Shown here piece by piece: positions 31,665 through 41,487 of a stretch of DNA of 64,000 nucleotides. Source of the DNA: Bacteroides sp. (lineage in GTDB: Bacteria > Bacteroidota > Bacteroidia > Bacteroidales > Marinifilaceae); NCBI GenBank assembly GCA_021771575.1, contig JAETOX010000004.1:1-64000 (forward strand), read 5' to 3'. How positions within the stretch are numbered: position 1 is the stretch's first letter; each line of letters starts with the position of its first letter. Under the pieces are notes generated by a model that was given only the letters and a program-made list of their open reading frames with translations, did not search any database and had not been told where the DNA came from. Position numbers and translations under genes: made by a program.

Positions 31665-31692
31665 CCAATTTTCAATTAATTACTTACTTTTG
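31665..31692 (+). promoter_or_regulatory. prs promoter with ATTTTCAATTAATTA spacer
   Basis: TACTTTTG at 31685-31692 is a -7 match. ATTTTCAATTAATTA at 31668-31682 is the same 15-mer as before pheS, three bases from the -7 element here and four there. Confidence 0.5.
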
Positions 31693-31765
31693 CCAAATCA
31701 TAACTACTCTATTTACAGAGATGAGTGGTGCGTCTTTTAACACAAATATTTGAAACGGCTAAATT

Positions 31766-32704
31766 ATGTCAGATCTTTCCGAAGTTAAGATTTTTTCCGG
31801 GGAAAACAGCAAGTATATTGCTGAGAAAATCGCTAAATCCATCGGTTTAGAACTCGGTCAAAAGACTTTATTACGTTTTAGTGACGGAGAATTTGCGACA
31901 GCTTACGATGAAACAGTCCGGGGTGACCATGTTTTCATTGTACAATCCACTTTTCCGCCCAGTGACAATCTCATGGAGTTATTAATGATGATCGATGCAG
32001 CCAAACGAGCTTCAGCTTACAAGGTTATCGCCGTCATTCCCTATTTCGGTTTTGCCCGTCAGGACAGAAAAGACCGTCCCCGTGTTGCTATCGGTGCCAA
32101 ATTGGTAGCGAATTTGCTTCATGCTGCGGGTGTGGACCGCATCATGACAATGGACCTTCATGCTGATCAGATTCAGGGATTTTTCGATATCCCCGTCGAT
32201 CATTTATACGGTTCTACTGTTTTAGTTCCCTATATCCGTTCCTTACAATTAGATAATCTGGCTATTGCTTCGCCTGACATCGGCGGATCGAAACGGGCTA
32301 ATTCCTGGGCGAAATTTTTCGATTCCGGATTGATTATTTGCCATAAAACGCGGGAAAGACCTAATGAAATCGCTGATATGAAAGTAATCGGAGATGTCGA
32401 AGGCAAAAACATCGTTATCGTAGACGATATGATCGATACAGCCGGAACAATTTGTAAAGCTGCCGACATTCTCAAAGAAAAAGGAGCCCTTTCGGTGAGA
32501 GCTGTTGCTACTCATGCCGTACTTTCGGGGAAAGCTTACGAAAACATCGAAAAATCGGCACTTGACGAAGTTGCTTTTACCGATTCTATTCCTTTACGTC
32601 AGGAATGTTCGAAAATAAAGATCATTTCGGTAGCTGATATGTTTGCCGAAACAATACGGAACGTCGTAGAACACCGTTCTATCAGTGATCATTTTATCAT
32701 GTAA
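31766..32704 (+). CDS. prs: ribose-phosphate pyrophosphokinase
   Basis: This 312-residue enzyme makes PRPP from ribose 5-phosphate and ATP for nucleotide, His and Trp synthesis. Signature segments are FSDGEFATAYDETVRGDHVF, the PYFGFARQDRKDRP nucleotide-binding region, MTMDLHADQIQGFFDIPVDH, and the PRPP-binding loop VIVDDMIDTAGTI (about 212-224). Length is normal. It is a single-gene unit with its own terminator. Confidence 0.95.
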   Translation: MSDLSEVKIFSGENSKYIAEKIAKSIGLELGQKTLLRFSDGEFATAYDETVRGDHVFIVQSTFPPSDNLMELLMMIDAAKRASAYKVIAVIPYFGFARQDRKDRPRVAIGAKLVANLLHAAGVDRIMTMDLHADQIQGFFDIPVDHLYGSTVLVPYIRSLQLDNLAIASPDIGGSKRANSWAKFFDSGLIICHKTRERPNEIADMKVIGDVEGKNIVIVDDMIDTAGTICKAADILKEKGALSVRAVATHAVLSGKAYENIEKSALDEVAFTDSIPLRQECSKIKIISVADMFAETIRNVVEHRSISDHFIM

Positions 32705-32722
32705 AAATAATCCGATAACACT

Positions 32723-32756
32723 AAAAAAAGCGAAGTAAAGACTTCGCTTTTTTTTT
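32723..32756 (+). terminator. prs terminator
   Basis: AAAGCGAAGT and ACTTCGCTTT form a ten-base stem with an AAAG loop and a T-run, 20 bases after the prs stop. The rest of the 268-base gap to the next gene shows no gene. Confidence 0.85.
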
Positions 32757-32950
32757 ATTGCTTCATTTATCCTTTCGGAGTCAACAGCACATTTCTCCCG
32801 AAAAGCTGTGCTATAGGCTCATTATATTATTGATAATCTTTTTTCAGACTTTTTGACTCTGCCATCTTTTCGACTTTTCCGCTTCCAATCCGTACTAATG
32901 AAATATCACATTCCTAAACGGGACATCGGTATAGGCATGTATTAAAATCC

Positions 32951-32958
32951 TAACTTTG
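32951..32958 (+). promoter_or_regulatory. -7 element of the ferritin-VIT gene
   Basis: TAACTTTG matches TAnnTTTG, 15 bases before the ATG; the leader is therefore short. Confidence 0.45.
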
Positions 32959-32972
32959 TAAAATACCGGAAT

Positions 32973-33836
32973 ATGAAGAGACACAAACACAACCCTTTAC
33001 TGATATTTCAAATTAATGAAATCACCGAATATCAGATTTACCGGAAATTGGCAGGCCTCCAAAAAAACGAACAGAACCGCCAGATTTTAATGGAGTTATC
33101 TGATGAGGAATTAATCCATTATCAGATACTCCGAAAATATACAGGAAAAAATCCGGCAGCCAATAAACGGAAAGTAGGATTTTACCTTCTGATAGCCCGG
33201 TTACTCGGCCTGACATTCAGCATCAGACTGATAGCAAAAGGAGAAAAGTTTGCTCAACAGACTTACCGGAATATGCCCGTAGAAGACCTCCGGAAGATTG
33301 CGCACGACGAAGAGATTCATGAAGAGAAACTGATCGGCCTCATCAATGAGGAGGGACTGAATTATATGGGTTCTGTCGTTTTGGGTCTGAATGATGCTTT
33401 AGTAGAATTTACAGGAGCATTGGCCGGCTACACTTTTGCTTTACAACATTCCAAACTGGTAGCCCTTACAGGAGCTATTACCGGTATTGCAGCCGCTTTA
33501 TCTATGGCTGCTTCCGAATATTTGTCCACCCGTGCAGAAAAAAATCCCGGGAAGAATGCAATCAAAGCTTCCATCTATACCGGCATTGCCTATATCATTA
33601 CCGTAGCTATTCTGATTATTCCTTTTGTCCTGCTGCCGAATGTTTATTGGGGATTAGGAATTTGCTTGTCCGGAGCACTCGTCGTCATCGCCATTTTCAA
33701 TTATTATTATTCGGTGGTAAAAAACGAAAGTTTCAAACGACGTTTTGCAGAAATGGCCATAATCAGTATCGGCATAGCCGCTATCAGTTTTTTTATCGGC
33801 TATGCCTTGCGTGCATTGACAGGTATTCAACTTTGA
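32973..33836 (+). CDS. ferritin-like/VIT1-CCC1 fusion, MbfA-like iron exporter
   Basis: This 287-residue protein joins an N-terminal rubrerythrin-type ferritin-like domain (about 1-125) to a C-terminal VIT1/CCC1 transporter (about 130-287, with about five membrane helices). The di-iron ligands are visible as two ExxH motifs: E46-L-I-H49 and E113-E-I-H116, plus Glu16 and Glu91. The VIT part has GLNDALVEFTGALAGY and ALSMAASEYLSTRAEKNPG. Membrane-bound ferritin A (MbfA) proteins of this build export iron and protect against peroxide. It is a stand-alone unit that converges on the SPOR gene. Confidence 0.88.
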   Translation: MKRHKHNPLLIFQINEITEYQIYRKLAGLQKNEQNRQILMELSDEELIHYQILRKYTGKNPAANKRKVGFYLLIARLLGLTFSIRLIAKGEKFAQQTYRNMPVEDLRKIAHDEEIHEEKLIGLINEEGLNYMGSVVLGLNDALVEFTGALAGYTFALQHSKLVALTGAITGIAAALSMAASEYLSTRAEKNPGKNAIKASIYTGIAYIITVAILIIPFVLLPNVYWGLGICLSGALVVIAIFNYYYSVVKNESFKRRFAEMAIISIGIAAISFFIGYALRALTGIQL

Positions 33837-34253
33837 TTATTTCACCGGATAAACCCACGTCAGCTCTTTTCCCTCTTCCTGTACAATACGGTTCAGGGCA
33901 GCCTGTGCTTCTTCGCGGGTTTCGTATCCACCGTAAGTAACCATACTCATATCGTAGAACGGTACGATTTTCGAATCGTATCCTTCATTCACCAGTTTGT
34001 CGTGTAAACGTTCGGCATTCGAAGGAATTTTAAAACATCCGGCAACCAAATAGTAATTAACTTGTTTTACAACCGGCTTCGATGTTTCTTTGGGAGCTAC
34101 CGGTTCTTGCTTGATCACTTCCTTCACTTCGACTTTTTTTGAAGTGAACACTTCTTTTTGCCTCTTCTCCTTACAAGAAGTAAGGGCGCCTAGCAACGAT
34201 ACTGTCAACAAAATAACTATCACTCTCATCGTGTTGTAATTTATTTCTTTCAC
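33837..34253 (-). CDS. SPOR-domain lipoprotein
   Basis: This 138-residue lipoprotein (lipobox ALTSC, Cys about 27) has a Lys/Glu/Pro-rich linker and a C-terminal SPOR domain (about 64-138) starting YYLVAGCFKIPSNAERL. SPOR domains bind glycan strands stripped of stem peptides at the septum. Its stop lies directly against that of the ferritin-VIT gene. Confidence 0.88.
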   Translation of the reverse strand: MKEINYNTMRVIVILLTVSLLGALTSCKEKRQKEVFTSKKVEVKEVIKQEPVAPKETSKPVVKQVNYYLVAGCFKIPSNAERLHDKLVNEGYDSKIVPFYDMSMVTYGGYETREEAQAALNRIVQEEGKELTWVYPVK

Positions 34254-34323
34254 TATTACGCTATATCGGCGATAAAGATAGTATTTATAATAATTTTAAC
34301 AAACAAATCCCAAAACGATTTAA

Positions 34324-35763
34324 TCAGCTGTTTTTCCGTCTTATCCCCCATAATCCCAGAAAACAGAGCAAACCGTTCAACAGCAGAATTTCGAAACCGA
34401 AACGATATCCCCATAACCAGGCTTCGGAATGACAATGGATCAGGTATGAAAGTAAAGGTGAAAGCAAACATATCCAGGGAAGATATTTTTCCTTCACTTG
34501 CCAGGAAGTGAAAAGTCCGAAGGCAAACATTCCCAACAAAGGACCGTAAGTATAGCCTACAGCCTTCAATACACCATTGACTACGCTGCTACTGTTGATC
34601 TCCCGGAACAAAATAATGATAAAGCCCATCAATAAAGAAAAAGTGAGATGAACCAGGATACGCCTGCGTTTCTGATTTTGATCCTTGGGATCGATCCGAA
34701 GAAAATCGATACTGAAAGAGGTGGTCAAGGCCGTCAACGAAGAATCGACAGAAGAATAAGCAGCCGCTGTAATTCCGAGCAAGAAAAACAAACCGGTCAC
34801 GATACCGAAATGATTCAGAGATAAAAAGGCAAATACATCATCAGTTTTCACCGGCAGCCCGATCCCTTTCACTGTTGCAAAAATGTATAACAATGCCCCC
34901 ATGGCAAGGAACAGCAGATTAGTCAGAAAAAATAAAAAAGAAAAAGAATACATATTCACCTGACAGTCTTTCAGAGTACGACAAGTCAGATTTTTTTGCA
35001 TCATATTCTGATCGAGTCCATTTATGGCCACCGTGATGGCAATACCTGACAAGATTTGTTTTACCGTATTATGTGAAGATCGCCAGTCCATATCGAAAAT
35101 ACGGGAATACGGGCTGTCTTGTATAGCTGTTACCATCCCCCGAAAATCGAATTGTAAAGCCCTGCAAATCGCCACTACCGTCAAAACGACAGCGGTCAGC
35201 ATAAAAACTGTCTGAAGGGTGTCGGTCCAGACAATGGTCTTGATGCCTCCCCGATAGGTGTAAATCCATACCAAAGCCAGAGTAATAAATACCGTCACGC
35301 CGAAAGGAACCCCCGCAGCATTGAAAAAAGCGAGTTGTAATACGCCGACAACCAGAAAAAGCCGGAAGGAAGCACCGATCAATTGCGAAATGATAAAAAA
35401 GAAAGAGCCTGTCAACCGTGCTTTCTCGCCGAAGCGTGTTCCCAGCCAGGAATAGATTGAAATCAGATTCAGCCTATAAAATAGAGGAAGTAAAACTACC
35501 GCTATGACGATGTAACCGATACAATTTCCCACCACCAAAGGGAGATAAGTCCAGGAAGTACTACCCACTTCACCGGGAATAGAAATAAAAGTCACCCCGG
35601 AAAGCGAAGTCCCGATCATTCCGAAAGCCACCAGATACCAGGGAGAAGTCCGGTTAGCCGTAAAAAAAGTCTCGTTATCGGTTTTTCGTGTCGTAAAATA
35701 ACCGATTAAAATCAACAGCCCGAAATAAGCCACTAAAATGAATAAAACCAGCCCCGCAGACAT
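34324..35763 (-). CDS. sodium:solute symporter family protein
   Basis: This 479-residue protein has about 13 membrane helices and sodium-solute symporter (SSF/SLC5) motifs, such as [20 protein letters not shown] and the [20 protein letters not shown] core, and [20 protein letters not shown] with the conserved sodium-site serines. The substrate cannot be inferred. It is divergent from leuS. Confidence 0.88.
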   Translation of the reverse strand: MSAGLVLFILVAYFGLLILIGYFTTRKTDNETFFTANRTSPWYLVAFGMIGTSLSGVTFISIPGEVGSTSWTYLPLVVGNCIGYIVIAVVLLPLFYRLNLISIYSWLGTRFGEKARLTGSFFFIISQLIGASFRLFLVVGVLQLAFFNAAGVPFGVTVFITLALVWIYTYRGGIKTIVWTDTLQTVFMLTAVVLTVVAICRALQFDFRGMVTAIQDSPYSRIFDMDWRSSHNTVKQILSGIAITVAINGLDQNMMQKNLTCRTLKDCQVNMYSFSFLFFLTNLLFLAMGALLYIFATVKGIGLPVKTDDVFAFLSLNHFGIVTGLFFLLGITAAAYSSVDSSLTALTTSFSIDFLRIDPKDQNQKRRRILVHLTFSLLMGFIIILFREINSSSVVNGVLKAVGYTYGPLLGMFAFGLFTSWQVKEKYLPWICLLSPLLSYLIHCHSEAWLWGYRFGFEILLLNGLLCFLGLWGIRRKNS

Positions 35764-35850
35764 AAATCATAGTTTAAATATAGACGATTGCACGAAAGTA
35801 ATTATTTTTTACATTTTATCGTTTACCTTTTCCCTTTTCTCTTTTAGTTT

Positions 35851-35858
35851 TATCTTTG
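35851..35858 (+). promoter_or_regulatory. -7 element of leuS promoter
   Basis: TATCTTTG matches TAnnTTTG, 53 bases before the leuS ATG at 35912. It lies within the longer open frame that begins at 35738, which argues against the long start. Confidence 0.5.
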
Positions 35859-35911
35859 TACACTTGTTGCATGGAGTATATCAACACATCAGGACATTAA
35901 ACGATACCACA

Positions 35912-38680
35912 ATGGAGTATAATTTTAAGGAAATAGAAAAAAAGTGGCAAAGCTACTGGAAAGAGAATCGAACTTACAAAGTAGAAGTCGATCCGTCAAA
36001 ACCCAAATATTATGTACTCGACATGTTCCCTTATCCTTCCGGGGCCGGTCTGCATGTCGGGCATCCGCTCGGTTACATTGCCTCCGATATTTATTCCCGT
36101 TACAAACGTCTGAAAGGATTTAATGTGCTGCATCCGATGGGCTTCGACGCCTACGGTTTGCCAGCGGAGCAATATGCCATCCAGACCGGTCAGCATCCGG
36201 CTGTTACGACAGAAAAAAATATTGCCCGTTACCGGGAACAATTGGATAAAATCGGATTTTCTTTCGACTGGGACCGTGAGGTCAGAACCTGCGACCCTCA
36301 TTATTATAAATGGACTCAATGGGCTTTCATCCAGATGTTCAATCATTGGTTCAACAAAGATACTCAAAAGGCGGAACCGATCAGTAAGCTGGTGGCTTGT
36401 TTCGAAAAGGAAGGCAACCGGAATATTCATGCAGCCGGAGCAGATGTGCCCGAATTTACAGCAGCAGAGTGGCAGGCCATGGATGAAAAAGCCCGGCAAG
36501 CGCTATTGTTTCACTACCGAATCGCTTATCTGGCCGATACGATGGTCAACTGGTGTCCGCAATTAGGAACGGTGCTGGCCAACGACGAGGTAAAAGACGG
36601 TTTATCGGTGAGGGGAGGCTATCCGGTTGTTCAAAAAAATATGCGGCAATGGTCATTGCGTGTTTCTGCATACGCCCAACGATTATTGGATGGTTTGGAC
36701 ACATTGGAATGGTCGGATTCCTTGAAAGATATTCAACGGAACTGGATCGGACGTTCTCAGGGTGCCGATATCACTTTCGACGTCAAAGATTCGGATATTC
36801 GGTTGAAAATTTTCACTACCCGTCCCGACACTATTTATGGAGTGAGTTTTATGGTACTGGCACCGGAAAGTGAGTATGTGGAGCAACTCACGACGGCAGA
36901 ACAAAAACAAGCTGTCACTGCATATCTGGATTATGTAGCTAAACGTACCGAACGGGAACGGCAAAGCGAAGTGAAAACCGTGACCGGTGTATTTTCCGGT
37001 TCTTATGCAATCAACCCTTTTACCAACGAAGCCATTCCGGTATGGATCAGTGAATATGTCCTGGCCGGTTACGGCACCGGAGCCATCATGGCGGTACCGG
37101 CACACGACAGCCGCGACTATGCTTTCGCCCGTAAATTTAATTTACCGATCGTACCGGTAATTGATAACGGCCAACCCATCGACCTGAGCGAAAGCTCCTA
37201 CGATGCCAAAGAAGGAACGCTGATCAACAGTGAACTGATCAACGGGATGGAGGTAAAAGAGGCTATTGCTTTTATCGCCGGCGAAGTGGAAAAACGCGAG
37301 ATCGGCCGCAGTAAGATCAATTACCGTTTACGCGATGCCATTTTCAGCCGCCAACGTTATTGGGGGGAACCTTTCCCGGTATATTATAAAGAAAATATGC
37401 CCTATATGATGGACGAGTCGGCCTTACCGCTGGAATTACCGGAAATCGATAAATACCTGCCCACCGAAACAGGAGAACCTCCGCTCGGACGGGCCAAAAA
37501 TTGGAAAACAGCAGAAGGGTATCCCATCGAATTGAACACCATGCCGGGATTTGCAGGTTCGTCCGCCTATTATTTACGTTACATGGATCCTCACAACGAT
37601 CAGGCGCTGGTGGGCCATGAAGCCAATCACTATTGGCGTGATGTAGATCTGTATATGGGAGGTGCCGAACACGCCACCGGCCACCTGATTTATTCCCGTT
37701 TCTGGAATATGTTTCTTTATGACCTGGGCATCGTATGCGAACCGGAACCTTTCAAAAAACTGATCAATCAGGGTATGATCCAAGGGCGTTCTAATTTTGT
37801 CTATCGTGTGGTCGGGACCAATACTTTTGTATCTGTGGGATTGAAAGACCAGTATGAAACGACGGAGATTCACGTAGACGTCAATATCGTACACAACGAC
37901 GTGCTGGATCTGGAAGCTTTTCGTCGCTGGATGCCCGAATATGCCGATGCCGAATTTATTCTGGAAGACGGCAAATACATTTGCGGATGGGCTGTTGAAA
38001 AAATGTCCAAATCCATGTTCAATGTCGTCAACCCGGACGATATTATCGCCGAATTCGGCGCCGACACTTTGCGACTGTACGAGATGTTCCTCGGACCGTT
38101 GGAAGCCCACAAGCCCTGGGACACTCAGGGAATCGACGGAGTATATAAATTTCTGCGTAAATTCTGGCGGCTTTTTCAGCAAGGGGAAACATTCAGTGTC
38201 AGCGAAGAAATTCCGACACGTGAAGAACTGAAGGTACTCCACAAAACCTTGAAGAAGATCGAATACGACATAGAGAATTTTTCGTTCAATACTTCTATTC
38301 CGGCCTTCATGATCTGTACAAATGAGTTGACAGCTCTGAAATGTAACAAAAAAGCCATATTGGAGCCACTGGTCATTGCCATCGCTCCATACGCTCCGCA
38401 TATCGCCGAAGAACTATGGCATTGTTTAGGACATGAAACAAGCATCACTACAGCCACTTTCCCGCAATGGGAAGAACAATACCTCACCGAAGATCGTTTC
38501 GAGTATCCGGTATCGTTCAACGGCAAAGTTCGTTTTAAACTGGCTATGCCTTTAACCGCTTCCAACTCCGATATCGAAGCAGCAGTGAAAGCAGCTCCGG
38601 AAGCGGCCAAATGGCTGGAAGGCAAAGAAATCCGCAAGATGATCATTGTTCCCCGGAAGATTATCAATGTGGTGATCTGA
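35912..38680 (+). CDS. leuS: leucine-tRNA ligase
   Basis: This 922-residue class I aminoacyl-tRNA synthetase has the HIGH-type motif in [12 protein letters not shown], the CP1 editing domain in the middle (about 220-420, [18 protein letters not shown] and the [20 protein letters not shown] signature) and the KMSKS motif in [12 protein letters not shown]. An insert before KMSKS (about 625-690, [13 protein letters not shown] onward) is longer than in E. coli. The start at 35912 ([13 protein letters not shown]) is the family start. The frame is open for another 58 codons upstream, but these are hydrophobic, overlap the promoter and even the symporter start, and are not part of the protein. Confidence 0.96.
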   Translation: MEYNFKEIEKKWQSYWKENRTYKVEVDPSKPKYYVLDMFPYPSGAGLHVGHPLGYIASDIYSRYKRLKGFNVLHPMGFDAYGLPAEQYAIQTGQHPAVTTEKNIARYREQLDKIGFSFDWDREVRTCDPHYYKWTQWAFIQMFNHWFNKDTQKAEPISKLVACFEKEGNRNIHAAGADVPEFTAAEWQAMDEKARQALLFHYRIAYLADTMVNWCPQLGTVLANDEVKDGLSVRGGYPVVQKNMRQWSLRVSAYAQRLLDGLDTLEWSDSLKDIQRNWIGRSQGADITFDVKDSDIRLKIFTTRPDTIYGVSFMVLAPESEYVEQLTTAEQKQAVTAYLDYVAKRTERERQSEVKTVTGVFSGSYAINPFTNEAIPVWISEYVLAGYGTGAIMAVPAHDSRDYAFARKFNLPIVPVIDNGQPIDLSESSYDAKEGTLINSELINGMEVKEAIAFIAGEVEKREIGRSKINYRLRDAIFSRQRYWGEPFPVYYKENMPYMMDESALPLELPEIDKYLPTETGEPPLGRAKNWKTAEGYPIELNTMPGFAGSSAYYLRYMDPHNDQALVGHEANHYWRDVDLYMGGAEHATGHLIYSRFWNMFLYDLGIVCEPEPFKKLINQGMIQGRSNFVYRVVGTNTFVSVGLKDQYETTEIHVDVNIVHNDVLDLEAFRRWMPEYADAEFILEDGKYICGWAVEKMSKSMFNVVNPDDIIAEFGADTLRLYEMFLGPLEAHKPWDTQGIDGVYKFLRKFWRLFQQGETFSVSEEIPTREELKVLHKTLKKIEYDIENFSFNTSIPAFMICTNELTALKCNKKAILEPLVIAIAPYAPHIAEELWHCLGHETSITTATFPQWEEQYLTEDRFEYPVSFNGKVRFKLAMPLTASNSDIEAAVKAAPEAAKWLEGKEIRKMIIVPRKIINVVI

Positions 38681-38703
38681 CCATACCCGGTCAAAGGTAT
38701 CAC

Positions 38704-38741
38704 AACCGGCATTTCCTCTCTAGGGATGCCGGTTATTTTTT
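38704..38741. terminator. leuS terminator
   Basis: AACCGGCAT (38704-38712) and ATGCCGGTT (38726-38734) form a nine-base stem followed by ATTTTTT. Its right arm overlaps the stop of the convergent YbaN gene. Confidence 0.85.
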
Positions 38742-39098
38742 AGCCGTAGGCACCAGAAACAAAATACTGGAGGTACCGATTACGCCCAGCACTAAAAGTA
38801 AAATGCGGATATGAAAATTTTCCAATATCCAAAAAGCGGATATGGAAATCATCCCCCACATACAAGCTATCGAAATACCTTTCGATAGCCGGCTCACTCC
38901 TTCCCGGGATTCGTAATGCCGGATATACTTGCCTAAACGGGAACGATGCAATCTATCGTGCAGACGCTTCGAACTCTTATAAAATAACCAGGAACTCAAC
39001 AACAGAAAAGGTGTAGTGGGCAAGCCCGGTACAAAAATCCCGATTACACCCAGCACCACCGAAATCATCCCTATGACAATAAACAATACTCTTTTCAT
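38733..39098 (-). CDS. YbaN/DUF454 family membrane protein
   Basis: This 121-residue protein has three hydrophobic segments and the DUF454 pattern: LGVIGIFVPGLPTTPFLLLS near the start, then WLFYKSSKRLHDRLHRSRLG. Function unknown. Its gene starts eight bases before the stop of the upstream dihydrouridine synthase gene region, so the two are probably cotranscribed. Confidence 0.85.
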   Translation of the reverse strand: MKRVLFIVIGMISVVLGVIGIFVPGLPTTPFLLLSSWLFYKSSKRLHDRLHRSRLGKYIRHYESREGVSRLSKGISIACMWGMISISAFWILENFHIRILLLVLGVIGTSSILFLVPTAKK

Positions 39099-39105
39099 AG
39101 CTCGT

Positions 39106-40050
39106 CTATAGACAAAATATTTCTTTTACTATTTGCCGGTAAAGCGAAACAGTAGTGGCCTTTTTGATTTTTTTCAAGCATTTTCGATCGGTTTCGGGTA
39201 AAAAATAATCCCAAAGTGTTTTCATCTTCATCAAGAGATGACTGTCGCCTTCCAACCGTTCGGAATAGGCAGAAAACAGCTCTTCGTGAAAGGAAAAATA
39301 AAGAGCCATACATTCTTTTTCAGAAAAAGTTTCATTTTTCTGAAATTCCTTTGCCATCAAGGGCGAAGACAACAACCCTCTACCCACAGCAACCCCTCTG
39401 AGCGCCGGAAAATCCAACAGGATTTTTTTGATTTCTTCGATTGTACAAAGATCACCGTTATAAAAAAGAGGGTGTCGGGAAGACTCATAAAACTGTCGGA
39501 AAGCTTCCGGGTTGGTCTTACCTTTATATTGCTGTTTTCCGATTCTGGCATGAATCGTGATGTGTGTAAGGCGAAGGCAATTCAATATCGTAACCAGATC
39601 CATGCATTCGCTAACATTCTCCCACCCCAACCGCATTTTCAACGAAAAATCGATTTCCGGATAGGCTTCCAAAGGAGAGAGTACTTCTTCCACCAGCTCA
39701 GGATAAGGCAACATGCCAGCCCCTTTCCGTTTCCCGGCAATCAAAGGAAAAGGGCATCCCAAATTGATATCAATGGTTTTATACCCTTCACTTTGTATAA
39801 GATCTATGAGCATCCGGCATTCTTCGGCGCTACCGGGTAGAATTTGCGGAACCAGGTGCTCAACCTGTTCACTTTGCGGATCTATATCCCGCAAGTCGCG
39901 ATTGCGAAAGGTTCCTTTCTCCACCCGGATAAAAGGAGTATAATAAGCATCTACTCCACCGAAGCAGCGGTCGAAAGCGTTCCGGAATATCCGGTCCGTA
40001 TATCCCTGTAAAGGAGCAAAATGCAATTGATAAAGGGAAAGGTCTGTCAT
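39106..40050 (-). CDS. tRNA-dihydrouridine synthase family protein
   Basis: This 314-residue flavoprotein-like protein has the Dus pattern. It starts FAPLQGYTDRIFRNAF, with the catalytic Cys in INLGCPFPLIAGKRKGAGML, LKMRLGWENVSECMDLV, and the HITIHARIGKQQYKGKTN and FYNGDLCTIEEI segments. Dus enzymes reduce uridines in the tRNA D-loop. Which of the DusA, B or C activities it has is not decidable here. Confidence 0.88.
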   Translation of the reverse strand: MTDLSLYQLHFAPLQGYTDRIFRNAFDRCFGGVDAYYTPFIRVEKGTFRNRDLRDIDPQSEQVEHLVPQILPGSAEECRMLIDLIQSEGYKTIDINLGCPFPLIAGKRKGAGMLPYPELVEEVLSPLEAYPEIDFSLKMRLGWENVSECMDLVTILNCLRLTHITIHARIGKQQYKGKTNPEAFRQFYESSRHPLFYNGDLCTIEEIKKILLDFPALRGVAVGRGLLSSPLMAKEFQKNETFSEKECMALYFSFHEELFSAYSERLEGDSHLLMKMKTLWDYFLPETDRKCLKKIKKATTVSLYRQIVKEIFCL

Positions 40051-40087
40051 TTTTTTTTATTCTAAAGCTCAAAGGTAAAATATTTCG

Positions 40088-40095
40088 TAGTTTTG
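40088..40095 (+). promoter_or_regulatory. -7 element of TlpA-like gene
   Basis: TAGTTTTG matches TAnnTTTG, 25 bases before the ATG. Confidence 0.45.
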
Positions 40096-40120
40096 TACTA
40101 TTATTTTAAACTCCAGTTAT

Positions 40121-40639
40121 ATGAAATTTTTTTGTTTAATCACATTACTTAGTTATTGTATTGGTGCCCATGCACAACAAGACGACCGGGGATATATCGT
40201 CCAGGTAGGAGATCAGGCGCCGGATATCGAAATACGGTATACGGACGGGACACAGAAAAAATTATCGGATTTTCGGGGGAAAATCGTCATGATTCAATTC
40301 ACTGCCAGTTGGTGTGGTGTTTGCCGGAAAGAAATGCCCTTTATCGAAAAAGATATCTGGCAAAAGCACAAAAAGAATCCGGATTTTGCCCTTATCGGCA
40401 TCGATTTGAAAGAAAGTAAAGACAAGACGATTTCTTTTGCCGAAGAACTGAAAATCACTTATCCCCTGACGCTGGATCCCGAAGGAAAAGCTTTCTATTC
40501 TTATGCAGCCCAGGGCGCCGGGGTTACACGCAATATTATCATCGATAAAAAGGGGAAAATCGTTTTCATGACCCGTCTGTACGATCCGGAAGAATTTCAG
40601 GAAATGTGCCAGGTCATCGACGGGCTTTTGAAGGAATAA
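40121..40639 (+). CDS. TlpA-like exported thiol-disulfide protein
   Basis: This 172-residue protein has a signal peptide (LLSYCIGAHAQ) and one redoxin/thioredoxin-like domain with the active-site motif FTASWCGVCRKEMPF. The G of the usual GPC motif is followed by V (CGVC), which should change redox potential. It stands alone between convergent neighbours and is not attached to a SusCD locus. Confidence 0.88.
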   Translation: MKFFCLITLLSYCIGAHAQQDDRGYIVQVGDQAPDIEIRYTDGTQKKLSDFRGKIVMIQFTASWCGVCRKEMPFIEKDIWQKHKKNPDFALIGIDLKESKDKTISFAEELKITYPLTLDPEGKAFYSYAAQGAGVTRNIIIDKKGKIVFMTRLYDPEEFQEMCQVIDGLLKE

Positions 40640-41485
40640 TTACCATTTTCCATATTCCGACCGGGCTTCGAGCCGGTTTTCCAGCGTATCCGGAAGTTGC
40701 GGGAAAAAATCGATTCCGGTCAACCGTTCGACCGAATCGACTGCAACGACGTATTCTTCTATGGTTTTCCGGGATTTTTCGTTCGGAAGTACAAACCCGA
40801 TCATTTGCCGGCGTGAAGGGGAGTAAATCACTTTATAATAATGCCCCGGTACAGATACCCGGCTCGATCCGATCTTTCCCTTCATTTGCTTAAAAACCGG
40901 ACCTGTTACGACGTATATCGGTTCTCTTTTTCCCCAGCGGCGAACCTGCTCTTCGAGTTGTTTCCAAATGCCCCGGTTAAAGGCAGGTTCCTGCGGCGAC
41001 ATATTGGACATGTAAAACGTTTCGCTCATGGCCTCTTTCGAAAGGGTCATATCCCCCGCAGGACAAAGATGTCCCCGGTCGTAACCGCTTCCGGTGTAAT
41101 CAGAAGGTTTTGCCGAACCGGTCGCCACTTTCGGATCCTCGCGGAAATTATTCGTACGGGGTGCTCCTTCTTTCCCGGTCTTCAAACGCGGGCGGTAATA
41201 CACCCAATTCGCCTGTTTGTGTCGTTCGTTAAAACTCAGGGTATAATAGGTATGCCGGACAACTTCGCCTTCACTCTCAGGCCAATATTCCATGTCTTCT
41301 TCTGTTATCTCTTCCTGTATGATCGAAGATTTTTCCGATGCCACAGGAGCTTTCTCTACAATAGAAGCAGTTTGGGAAGGTTCGGTTCTGAATCGATTAT
41401 AAAAGAAAATGGCGGCGAGGATCAAAAAGATCCCCAATAATAGCCACCATTTTAAACTACTTTTCCGTTTACGCCGGCGTTTCAT
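40640..41485 (-). CDS. DNA/RNA non-specific endonuclease, membrane-anchored
   Basis: This 281-residue protein has a basic cytoplasmic N-terminus, one membrane helix (about 12-30, WWLLLGIFLILAAIFFY) and a NUC1-type endonuclease domain (about 70-280). The catalytic motif is GYDRGHLCPAGDM with the essential His, and the Asn metal ligand lies in FYMSNMSPQEPAFNRGIW. The domain would face the periplasm, where it could degrade incoming or released nucleic acid. It starts two bases after the stop of the S41 protease gene. Confidence 0.9.
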   Translation of the reverse strand: MKRRRKRKSSLKWWLLLGIFLILAAIFFYNRFRTEPSQTASIVEKAPVASEKSSIIQEEITEEDMEYWPESEGEVVRHTYYTLSFNERHKQANWVYYRPRLKTGKEGAPRTNNFREDPKVATGSAKPSDYTGSGYDRGHLCPAGDMTLSKEAMSETFYMSNMSPQEPAFNRGIWKQLEEQVRRWGKREPIYVVTGPVFKQMKGKIGSSRVSVPGHYYKVIYSPSRRQMIGFVLPNEKSRKTIEEYVVAVDSVERLTGIDFFPQLPDTLENRLEARSEYGKW

Positions 41486-41487
41486 GA

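Noticed and set aside
35738-35911. 58-codon N-terminal extension of leuS
   Set aside because: It overlaps the divergent symporter start and the leuS promoter, and LeuS proteins begin at the internal ATG ([12 protein letters not shown]).
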